This document shows positions 52,952-58,668 of a stretch of DNA of 64,000 nt, one piece after another. Source of the stretch: a virus; IMG/VR virus record IMGVR_UViG_3300021442_000581, positions 1 to 64,000 of that record; one strand, 5' to 3'. Both the position numbers and the translations under genes were made by a program. The notes under the pieces were generated by a model that made no database searches, was not told the origin of the DNA, and saw only the letters and a program-made list of their open reading frames with translations. Position 1 is the stretch's first letter. Every line of letters starts with the position of its first letter.

Positions 52952-53392
52952 ATGAAGAACATATTAAAAAACACACAGAAGGGTTTCACATTGATTGAGC
53001 TCGTAATGGTCACGATCATTCTTGGAATCTTAGCAGCTGTAGCGATACCACGGTATCAAAACACGGTTGATTCTGCAGAAGAAGCAACTGAAAAGGCATT
53101 TGTTGATCTGATATGGGCTGGTTTGGAACAAGAAGCAAGTAAGAGATTAATGGCAACAGGTGTAGAATCCTGGCCGTATAATCCATTATCTGTAATAGGA
53201 AGAAGTCGCAATGTTATTGTAACGTTGTATGATGGAACCCCAGATGAAGATGATGAGTGGCAGTTTAGTGTTGACGCAGTAAGCGTTCCCTCACTATTTC
53301 ATCACAGACGTAACGATGAAATCTATTACTACACTTATGACTCAACCACGTTTGAATTGGCTGAATTGCCAGTTTTATACACTAACGAGTAA
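52952..53392 (+). CDS. Type IV pilin-like protein 2
   Basis: 146 residues with a textbook prepilin: an 11-residue leader ending KG, then FTLIELVMVTIILGILAAVAIPRY with Glu at +5. The C-terminal part (about 85 residues) is a small acidic beta domain with no Cys pair. It has an AGGAAAGGA site, follows pilin 1 by 53 bases, and is closed by a strong terminator. It is either a minor or a major pilin of the same pilus. Confidence 0.92.
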   Translation: MKNILKNTQKGFTLIELVMVTIILGILAAVAIPRYQNTVDSAEEATEKAFVDLIWAGLEQEASKRLMATGVESWPYNPLSVIGRSRNVIVTLYDGTPDEDDEWQFSVDAVSVPSLFHHRRNDEIYYYTYDSTTFELAELPVLYTNE

Positions 53393-53395
53393 TTA

Positions 53396-53431
53396 ATAGG
53401 GGATTTGGTCTCCCTTATCCCCTATTTTTTT
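53396..53431 (+). terminator. Strong terminator closing the pilin cassette
   Basis: ATAGGGGAT (53396-53404) pairs perfectly with ATCCCCTAT (53417-53425), followed by six T. Together with the terminator at 52062 it insulates the cassette. Confidence 0.9.
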
Positions 53432-53452
53432 ATAGTTATTTATGTGAGACCA

Positions 53453-53959
53453 ATGCACACATATAGAGCACGAAACGATAACGAAAGAAAAATGAATACA
53501 AAATTAGGATATTTTCCGCAAAATAAACAAGAAGATAAAGAAGTCTTTATTGAAATAGGTTTAATAGCCGCAATCGTAATAGTACTAGGAATAACATTTT
53601 TAGGCGAAAAACATGAAGGTTCAGTAGGATTAGAACCTTCCATGGAAGAATTTTATGAACATCCACTGCAGGCTTGGCAGTCTACGGACAGTAAAGGTCA
53701 AGTTGTTAGAGTTCGGTATGCTGTACAGAGAGAAAACACTAAATTGTACATGGTTAATACTGCTGGAAAAGTTGTTCACAAACAACCATTATCATTGAAC
53801 CGATACAAAGATGGTAGAGATAGGATTGAAACGTATGTTTGGAGATTATACAGAACAGAGTGGACCGATAATATTAGTCCAGGATCATATCAAATAATAG
53901 TTGGTACTACATCTGATGGTTATAGAAATGGTCTTAGGACTGAAATAAACATACAATGA
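53453..53959 (+). CDS. Single-pass membrane protein, extracytoplasmic domain
   Basis: 168 residues from ATG 53453 (an alternative ATG at 53492 gives 155). A cytoplasmic basic segment is followed by a membrane helix (EIGLIAAIVIVLGITFLG). A periplasmic beta-rich domain ends ...PGSYQIIVGTTSDGYRNG. Ribosome-binding sites are weak for both starts. Overlaps the next secreted protein by four bases. Unknown function; may anchor something in the envelope. Confidence 0.5.
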   Translation: MHTYRARNDNERKMNTKLGYFPQNKQEDKEVFIEIGLIAAIVIVLGITFLGEKHEGSVGLEPSMEEFYEHPLQAWQSTDSKGQVVRVRYAVQRENTKLYMVNTAGKVVHKQPLSLNRYKDGRDRIETYVWRLYRTEWTDNISPGSYQIIVGTTSDGYRNGLRTEINIQ

Positions 53960-54546
53960 AATATTTAGCACTTATATTTCTAATAAGTGTTATGTTCCCA
54001 CAAGAAAAATACAATGGGCATTTTAGAGGACGTCCATGTGATGATACAGAGGTCAGAGGATATTCAGGATTACCTGCTTGGAAAAACTATGGTGAATGGT
54101 TAAGTGAATGTGATTCGATAGCATCGGCTTGGGAAGATTCTACATTTGCTATTATTCTTAAAGAACGGAACATAAAACGATTAGAAGAAGAAAAACGTCG
54201 CGAAGAAGAAATCGCAGCTATTGATCTTGATGCAGAATTAGATATGGATGCTATGTGGGATAATACTGTTTGGAACGAGATTACAGAGATTGGTGAAGAA
54301 TATGTTGGTGAGGTAGAACAGATAACAGCAGTCGCTGGTGTACGGGGAGCAGAAGCAGAAGATGAAGCGTTACATCATTTGTATTATCGGCGAAGTATGA
54401 GGGGAATTTCACAAGCAGACTATAGAAAGGCTTACGGTAAGTTACGAAACAAAAGAGATGTGTTATACGAAAAAAATCCAGAACATCCCAAATTGGAACG
54501 AATAGATTTATTACTTTTAGAGTTGAAAAATAAAATACAAGTGTAG
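53956..54546 (+). CDS. Secreted/periplasmic coiled-coil protein
   Basis: 196 residues. A short signal peptide (MKYLALIFLISVMFPQ) precedes EKYNGHFRGRPCDD. An acidic/basic helical region follows (ILKERNIKRLEEEKRREEEIAAID) and a helical C-terminal half. The FPQ-E cleavage site resembles that of the receptor (FAQ). Its stop lies two bases from the convergent minus-strand gene. Confidence 0.6.
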   Translation: MKYLALIFLISVMFPQEKYNGHFRGRPCDDTEVRGYSGLPAWKNYGEWLSECDSIASAWEDSTFAIILKERNIKRLEEEKRREEEIAAIDLDAELDMDAMWDNTVWNEITEIGEEYVGEVEQITAVAGVRGAEAEDEALHHLYYRRSMRGISQADYRKAYGKLRNKRDVLYEKNPEHPKLERIDLLLLELKNKIQV

Positions 54547-54547
54547 A

Positions 54548-54736
54548 TTATTTAAGATACTTGTTTATTTTGTTTTCTATTTTATCTGCAAGGTCGTATT
54601 TGATGCAAATTAATATAACCATAATGATAATGATTTCTTTTTTCCATGGATCCGGAGGTATGGCTACTTCTAATGCAATAATAGAAGCAGCGCAAATTTG
54701 AAATAATAGTAGTATGTATTTCTTCATATCTTTCAT
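54548..54736 (-). CDS. Small membrane protein (minus strand)
   Basis: 62 residues with two hydrophobic helices (YILLLFQICAASIIALEVAI and EIIIIMVILICIKY) and a basic end (KIENKINKYLK). Start ATG 54736 (or ATG 54727). No clear ribosome-binding site. Convergent with the plus-strand gene ending at 54546. Size and topology fit a holin or antiholin but do not prove it. Confidence 0.5.
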   Translation of the reverse strand: MKDMKKYILLLFQICAASIIALEVAIPPDPWKKEIIIIMVILICIKYDLADKIENKINKYLK

Positions 54737-54750
54737 GCGTATAAATAGTA

Positions 54751-54843
54751 TTATTTTTGCTTTCTAAGATAACTAAAGATCCATATACAAAAGATCATTA
54801 AAGTTATCATTACTATAGCATCCAATTGAGAATGTTGTACCAT
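54751..54843 (-). CDS. 30-aa membrane peptide (minus strand)
   Basis: ATG 54843 to TAA 54751 on the minus strand: a short polar start (MVQHSQLDA) followed by a hydrophobic helix (IVMITLMIFCIWIFSYL) and a basic end RKQK. It fits between the two other minus-strand membrane genes. Too short to be sure, but the helix with positive end is not typical of chance frames. Confidence 0.4.
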   Translation of the reverse strand: MVQHSQLDAIVMITLMIFCIWIFSYLRKQK

Positions 54844-54848
54844 GATAT

Positions 54849-54890
54849 GTGTAGTGGAAGGCGGTGCTACACTGTTAGATGGAGCACCGC
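54849..54890. other. Two mutually exclusive hairpins
   Basis: GTGTAG (54849-54854) pairs with CTACAC (54867-54872). Alternatively GCGGTGCT (54861-54868) pairs with AGCACCGC (54883-54890). The pairings share bases, so only one can form. They lie between two minus-strand genes and lack a T-run on either strand. Confidence 0.45.
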
Positions 54891-54901
54891 TTTAGTCTTC
54901 C

Positions 54902-55123
54902 TTACTTCCGGAACAAACCTACTAACAGCAATAAAGCGACTAATCCAACAAATCCGTTTTCGCCGAATTTTGAGAGAATCGCCATTAGGTTTGCGATAAC
55001 ATTTACGCCGAAAATACCACTGCCAAAGAGGACTTCTGACATGGCTCCGACTGCCACAAAGGACATGAGTAGAGTGACTAAGTCATCTATCCAGCCTTTG
55101 ACAGTTGTTATGATTTCCTTCAT
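54902..55123 (-). CDS. Small two-helix membrane protein (minus strand), holin-like
   Basis: 73 residues from ATG 55123, chosen because GGAG (55130-55133) is six bases upstream. Amphipathic start (MKEIITTVKGWIDDLV), then helix TLLMSFVAVGAMSEVLFG and helix GFVGLVALLLLVGLF, ending in RK. Small proteins of this look are found in marine phages; holin or envelope roles are candidates. It is the first gene after the minus-strand promoter at 55191-55219. Confidence 0.6.
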   Translation of the reverse strand: MKEIITTVKGWIDDLVTLLMSFVAVGAMSEVLFGSGIFGVNVIANLMAILSKFGENGFVGLVALLLLVGLFRK

Positions 55124-55149
55124 TATTATCTCCATTGTTGTTCCAAATG

Positions 55150-55187
55150 AAAAAGACTTGTCACTATCTGAAACGAAGTAACAAGTC
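55150..55187 (-). terminator. Hairpin with U-tract in the leader of the minus-strand operon
   Basis: On the minus strand GACTTGTTAC (55187-55178) pairs with GTGACAAGTC (55164-55155; one G-U), followed by five T. It lies between the promoter and the first gene. It may be an attenuator or a 5' stabilising hairpin; the predicted transcription start falls inside its first strand. Confidence 0.55.
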
Positions 55188-55190
55188 CTC

Positions 55191-55219
55191 ATTATATAAG
55201 TATGTTTCCTCGATTCCAA
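55191..55219 (-). promoter_or_regulatory. Sigma-70 promoter, minus strand
   Basis: TTGGAA (plus 55214-55219) and consensus TATAAT (plus 55191-55196) on the minus strand, separated by exactly 17 bases. It reads toward the small membrane genes. Confidence 0.7.
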
Positions 55220-55233
55220 AAGTATTTATTGAT

Positions 55234-55386
55234 ATGAATAGTGAACATTATAGAAAACTTCATGAAATGATCGCAACAGCTCTTGATGCGCACCAGTTAG
55301 CAGATTGGTCCAATAAAACAGCTAGAGAAATGATTACCAAAATGATAATTAAGAAGTTTAAGGAGTATATGGATGTCTACGAATAA
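55234..55386 (+). CDS. Small helical hypothetical protein
   Basis: 50 residues from ATG 55234 (MNSEHYRKLHEMIATALD, then NKTAREMITKMIIKKFKEYMD). The frame opens earlier but runs over the minus-strand promoter, so the later ATG is preferred. Two amphipathic helices. Overlaps the next gene by 14 bases. Unknown. Confidence 0.45.
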   Translation: MNSEHYRKLHEMIATALDAHQLADWSNKTAREMITKMIIKKFKEYMDVYE

Positions 55387-55630
55387 CAAATTTACTAGAG
55401 ATAGAATCTACATGGTTGATGGTGAAACACTTAACAATTTACATAAAGTATGCGAATATCTAAAGGGATGTAGACCTGAACATAAGGATCTTATAAACAA
55501 ATTAATTCAAGATTTATTGCAGTGTTCTGTTTTTGATTTTGAAGATAGTGAATGGGATTCAATAGATGAATATGAATTTGTTAAAATGCTTCATCATATA
55601 GGAATAGTACCGTATAGCGAACGTAATTAA
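55373..55630 (+). CDS. Hypothetical protein
   Basis: 85 residues: RDRIYMVDGETLNNLHKVCEYLKGCRPEHKDLINKL followed by an acidic segment (FDFEDSEWDSIDEYEFVKML). Soluble, helical, not recognised. The ATG has GGAG upstream (AAGGAGTATATGGATG). Confidence 0.5.
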   Translation: MSTNNKFTRDRIYMVDGETLNNLHKVCEYLKGCRPEHKDLINKLIQDLLQCSVFDFEDSEWDSIDEYEFVKMLHHIGIVPYSERN

Positions 55631-55631
55631 A

Positions 55632-55739
55632 ATGATTCGAAAACTTATCACTTGGTTCAAATTGAAATTACCAAAAAGAAAAGTTTTTCATCATGCGATA
55701 AGTAAAATGCCATATTATGGTGAATTTATCGGAGAATAG
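55632..55739 (+). CDS. 35-aa basic peptide
   Basis: ATG 55632, one base after the upstream stop; basic and amphipathic (IRKLITWFKLKLPKRKVFHHAISK). Its stop touches the promoter at 55741. Coding is plausible from packing but unproven. Confidence 0.4.
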   Translation: MIRKLITWFKLKLPKRKVFHHAISKMPYYGEFIGE

Positions 55740-55740
55740 T

Positions 55741-55781
55741 GAAAATAAACATGTACATTAACCGGTTTTTGTTTGTATATT
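55741..55781 (+). promoter_or_regulatory. Phage promoter, CATGTAC-N19-TATATT family
   Basis: GAAAATAAACATGTAC with CATGTAC at 55750-55756, 19 bases including AACCGGTTTTTG, TATATT at 55776-55781. Here a leader of about 40 nt with a TTGAGG site precedes ATG 55825. Confidence 0.75.
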
Positions 55782-55824
55782 CTACTATAACAATTAACTA
55801 ATAAATAATAAACTTGAGGTTACT

Positions 55825-55917
55825 ATGACAACAATACTTTATATCTTAACAATCATCGCTTATCTGTGGATAGGCATAAAAGATCCTGCTGGATTAATGC
55901 CAAAGGCGGTAAAATAA
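55825..55917 (+). CDS. 30-aa membrane peptide
   Basis: ATG 55825 with GAGG nine bases upstream: a hydrophobic helix (TTILYILTIIAYLWIGI) then KDPAGLMPKAVK. First gene after the promoter; its stop overlaps the next ATG (TAATGG), a coupled arrangement that supports translation. Confidence 0.5.
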   Translation: MTTILYILTIIAYLWIGIKDPAGLMPKAVK

Positions 55918-56258
55918 TGGCTAGAGAACATACATTTTTAAGCCCATGGGGAATTAAGTGGGAATTAACAGGTGATATTCTAGATAGAATTGACGTTTAT
56001 GATCATGTTGAAACTGTAACTGGTTTCGATGAAAAGGGAAATGAATGGGAAGGTTCTGGATTGGTCAGCTGTGGGGATCTTGTAGAGGTTGATGATGCTG
56101 TTGAAATCAAACCAATGGCTACGGTTAATCCTGAATTTGTGAAGGAAGGTTTTGATTGGAACACTCCGATTAAGGATCAAAAATGGTATAATACTGAATT
56201 TGTTTCTACAGAAATAGATCTTGATCGTGATGTTCCACATTCAAGCTTTGATGAATAA
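55917..56258 (+). CDS. Hypothetical protein
   Basis: 113 residues from ATG 55917: EHTFLSPWGIKWELTGDILDRIDVYDHVE, GLVSCGDLVEVDDAVEI, then an acidic tail. Soluble beta-rich. The frame opens upstream at 55866 but the internal ATG is coupled to the peptide gene. Not recognised. Confidence 0.5.
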   Translation: MAREHTFLSPWGIKWELTGDILDRIDVYDHVETVTGFDEKGNEWEGSGLVSCGDLVEVDDAVEIKPMATVNPEFVKEGFDWNTPIKDQKWYNTEFVSTEIDLDRDVPHSSFDE

Positions 56259-56261
56259 TAT

Positions 56262-56334
56262 GTACCGGTACCCGAGTGGCTAAGGGGACGGATTGCAACC
56301 CCGTTATTCGTCAGTTCGATTCTGACCCGGTACT
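56262..56334 (+). tRNA. tRNA-Cys (anticodon GCA)
   Basis: Acceptor GTACCGG/CCGGTAC (56262-56268/56327-56333). D stem CCC/GGG. Anticodon loop TTGCAAC (GCA), with one A-C mismatch at the top of the stem. T arm GTCAG-TTCGATT-CTGAC. Discriminator T (56334) is the identity base of bacterial tRNA-Cys. No encoded CCA. Confidence 0.9.
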
Positions 56335-56338
56335 CAAT

Positions 56339-56418
56339 GAGTGCGTAGCCCGATTTGGAAAGGGGGCGGACTGTAAATCCGTTTAACCATCAAGTAGGTT
56401 CGAATCCTACCGCACTCA
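56339..56418 (+). tRNA. tRNA-Tyr (anticodon GTA)
   Basis: Acceptor GAGTGCG/CGCACTC (56339-56345/56411-56417). Anticodon loop CTGTAAA (GTA). The enlarged variable region of bacterial tRNA-Tyr is present. T arm GTAGG-TTCGAAT-CCTAC. Discriminator A. The next ATG begins two bases later. Confidence 0.92.
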
Positions 56419-56419
56419 C

Positions 56420-56824
56420 ATGAAGAGAAAAATAATTAGACCACTGTTACAAGAAATTTACAAGGATGATCCATGGAAAATGCTTGTTTGTTGCATACTT
56501 CTAAATTTAACTCATAGAAGACAAGTAGATACGATACGTGAAGAACTATTCGATCGTTATCCAAGTCCTCTTCACATGGCTTTCGCTAATGAATCAGAAT
56601 TATCACACAAACTTAAACCATTAGGTTTTTATAATAAGAGAGCTAAAACTTTAAAGCGAATGAGCTTAGAGTATGTTAGGGGATTTAAGAAACCTAAAGA
56701 ATTACATGGTATTGGAAAATACGGTAGTGATTCATGGGAAATATTTCAAAACGAAAATTTTAATATTAGTCCCGAAGATGAAGTATTGAAAGAATATTTA
56801 AATATAATTGGAGAGCGTAAATGA
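56420..56824 (+). CDS. MBD4-like HhH-GPD DNA glycosylase
   Basis: 134 residues: DPWKMLVCCILLNLTHRRQVDTI, LSHKLKPLGFYNKRAKTLKRMS, KELHGIGKYGSDSWEIF and ISPEDEVLKEYL. This follows the catalytic domain of vertebrate-type MBD4 (DPWKLLIATIFLN..., LKPLGLYDLRAKTI, ELHGIGKYGNDSYRIF, ...PEDHKL). The catalytic Asp (PED) is kept. MBD4 removes T or U from G mismatches formed by deamination of modified cytosine. No N-terminal methyl-CpG domain. Fits a phage with altered cytosine. The start lies two bases after tRNA-Tyr, so processing of the tRNA must free the message. Confidence 0.82.
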   Translation: MKRKIIRPLLQEIYKDDPWKMLVCCILLNLTHRRQVDTIREELFDRYPSPLHMAFANESELSHKLKPLGFYNKRAKTLKRMSLEYVRGFKKPKELHGIGKYGSDSWEIFQNENFNISPEDEVLKEYLNIIGERK

Positions 56825-56836
56825 TGTTCGCGATAT

Positions 56837-56881
56837 GGCTCGTCCACTAATGTGGATAAAGGGGAGAAGAGCCTGATCCCC
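56837..56881 (+). ncRNA. Compact pseudoknot-capable RNA element
   Basis: GGCTC (56837-56841) can pair with GAGCC (56869-56873). Between them lies hairpin TCCAC-TAAT-GTGGA (56843-56856). GGGGA (56861-56865) pairs with TCCCC (56877-56881), which crosses the first pairing. This is an H-type pseudoknot with an inserted hairpin, 35 bases before the next ATG. It could be a riboswitch, ribozyme or translational control element; no known class was matched. Confidence 0.45.
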
Positions 56882-56915
56882 ACCAAATTTTAACTCTAAC
56901 TTTGAAAGAAAAATA

Positions 56916-57128
56916 ATGGACGAAAAGAAAAAACCAAAAAAGTCTTCGAAAATAGATAACTTAATAATAGATCTAATACTTGATCATTATAATGTACAAT
57001 CTTTTTCAGGGTTAAGAGAAAATTTGAGTGGGGATCAATTTATGGAATTGGTTGAAAAAGCAGAAGAAATGTATTACAAAAAAATGATACAAAAATACGG
57101 TAGTTTAGATGAAGTAGCTGAAGCATGA
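56916..57128 (+). CDS. Small hypothetical protein
   Basis: 70 residues; lysine-rich start (DEKKKPKKSSKIDN) and a helical remainder (FMELVEKAEEMYYKKMIQKYG). GAAAG is a weak ribosome-binding site. ATGA overlap with the radical SAM gene suggests an accessory role to it. Confidence 0.5.
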   Translation: MDEKKKPKKSSKIDNLIIDLILDHYNVQSFSGLRENLSGDQFMELVEKAEEMYYKKMIQKYGSLDEVAEA

Positions 57129-57940
57129 CATTACCAGGGGAATTTGATTTACACATAATTGATACGTGTAATTTGCATTGTACAGAATGTATTGTCTTGG
57201 ATTATTTAGGAGATAATAGGGTAACCAATCAAAAATACAATCTAAATGATGTCAAAGAGGTTGTGTCTAATTTTAAGAGACTGGATCTAAGAGTAGAAGA
57301 ATTAAAGATTTTAGGTGGTGAACCAACTTTAAGTAACCATTTAGATGAAATTATAAATTATCTACTAGACGTAAAGATTCATGATAAGATAACATTAGTT
57401 ACAAACGGATTAAATTTTACAGAGAAAGTTGTAGATTCATTAATAAAGTTAGATAAACTAATTATTTCTGTTTATCCATTTAAGACAGGCTTAGGAGTTT
57501 TAGGACTAGAATATCAAATACGTACGTCAAAATTGTATGACAAATTAGACCAAAATTTAGAATTAGAATTTCTGTTTCAACTGCATTTTCAACGTTACGG
57601 TCATAAACAACCACATTTAGAGTATTCTCCAGAATTGAATTGGGAACGGTGTTGGCAAAAGGATACTTGTAGAACTATAACGAAGGACAATTTATATAGG
57701 TGTGCAAATACCTACAGTGAGGATAAAGATAAATGTACATGGGAAGATAGACAAAAAGTTATTGATTTCATTATGAGTGATGTTCCATTAAGTCATTGTA
57801 AAGATTGTCCATTCCCACCAGCTGAGAAAGAATGGACTTCAAATGATTTGCCAATTGATATGAAAAATTATAAAAGAGGTTCGGAAATAATTAAAAGTTA
57901 TGGAAAAAGAATACCACACATAAGAGAATTTAATGGTTGA
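57125..57940 (+). CDS. Radical SAM enzyme
   Basis: 271 residues. DTCNLHCTECIVLDYLGDN has the CxxxCxxC motif; ELKILGGEPTLSNHLDE is the GGEP SAM-binding strand. C-terminal cysteines (ERCWQKDTC, RCANTYSEDKDKC, HCKDCPF) may hold auxiliary clusters. Overlaps the 2OG oxygenase gene by eight bases, hinting at two-step oxidative chemistry on one substrate. Substrate unknown. Confidence 0.87.
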   Translation: MTLPGEFDLHIIDTCNLHCTECIVLDYLGDNRVTNQKYNLNDVKEVVSNFKRLDLRVEELKILGGEPTLSNHLDEIINYLLDVKIHDKITLVTNGLNFTEKVVDSLIKLDKLIISVYPFKTGLGVLGLEYQIRTSKLYDKLDQNLELEFLFQLHFQRYGHKQPHLEYSPELNWERCWQKDTCRTITKDNLYRCANTYSEDKDKCTWEDRQKVIDFIMSDVPLSHCKDCPFPPAEKEWTSNDLPIDMKNYKRGSEIIKSYGKRIPHIREFNG

Positions 57941-58562
57941 TGGTTACAAATTACTAGAAAATGTCATTTCTAAAGATGATATAGAATATTTGCAAGAGTA
58001 TACATTATTGGTTAAACGACGTGTTATTCCAAAGATCGGTTTAACTAGATCAGACGGTGGTGGACTGTACTGGAAAGGTATAGATATGGCTTCTAAATTT
58101 GAATTATCTTCAGAAAAAGAGAACAAAAAGTTGTATGATTTTTATACATCAGATTTCATGTATAATATAGCTTGTGATCACATAAAAGAACCATATCTAT
58201 TTAACGATCAAATAGTTGTTAAATTACCGAATGAACGTTTTTGGTTTGAACCTCATTTTGATAACCAATATGGACCATATCCGGATGACAAAGAATTAGT
58301 TACTATTAATTGTATGTTAATTTTAGATGATTTTACAGAAGAAAATGGAGCCATAAGTCTTAAGAGTACAGTATCAAATACATGGAGAACAATCTATCCA
58401 AAGACTGGAGATATATTACTTATCGACGGTAATACTATGCATTCGTCAAAACGCAATAAAACAGACAAAGTAAGACGAGCATACATTTGTGTTTATGCTA
58501 ATAAACCCATCGGGAAGGACTTCAAAAGCGGATATTATTACAAAAAACTTAAAAAAAAGTGA
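57933..58562 (+). CDS. 2-oxoglutarate/Fe(II) oxygenase (PhyH-like)
   Basis: 209 residues: FWFEPHFDNQYGPYP (His-x-Asp iron ligands), then LLIDGNTMHSSKRN (distal His) and KVRRAYICVYA with the Arg that binds 2-oxoglutarate. PhyH-type enzymes hydroxylate small molecules, lipids, sugars or peptides. The operon with the radical SAM enzyme is the only clue to substrate. Confidence 0.8.
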   Translation: MVDGYKLLENVISKDDIEYLQEYTLLVKRRVIPKIGLTRSDGGGLYWKGIDMASKFELSSEKENKKLYDFYTSDFMYNIACDHIKEPYLFNDQIVVKLPNERFWFEPHFDNQYGPYPDDKELVTINCMLILDDFTEENGAISLKSTVSNTWRTIYPKTGDILLIDGNTMHSSKRNKTDKVRRAYICVYANKPIGKDFKSGYYYKKLKKK

Positions 58563-58621
58563 AAAAAAGTGAAAAAAAGTGAAAATAAACATGTACAAGT
58601 ACCGGTTTTTTGTCGTATATT
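58560..58621 (+). promoter_or_regulatory. Phage promoter, CATGTAC-N19-TATATT family, with tandem upstream repeats
   Basis: CATGTAC (58590-58596), 19 bases including ACCGGTTTTTTG, TATATT (58616-58621). Upstream, GTGAAAAAAA-type units repeat in tandem (58559-58585), which may act as an UP element. Drives the CobT-like gene. Confidence 0.78.
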
Positions 58622-58668
58622 CTATTATAACAAATGATTAATAAATAAGCAATTCATAAAAGGTTAAA

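Noticed and set aside
54879-55181. 100-codon plus-strand frame opposite the minus-strand membrane gene
   Set aside because: Low-complexity Asn/Thr/Pro content and no ribosome-binding site; the minus frame has a signal-like membrane pattern, a Shine-Dalgarno site and a promoter.
58559-58585. Tandem GTGAAAAAAA-type repeats as a CRISPR or replication origin
   Set aside because: Units are about ten bases without spacers and lie directly upstream of a promoter; an UP element explains them better. No CRISPR array was seen anywhere.
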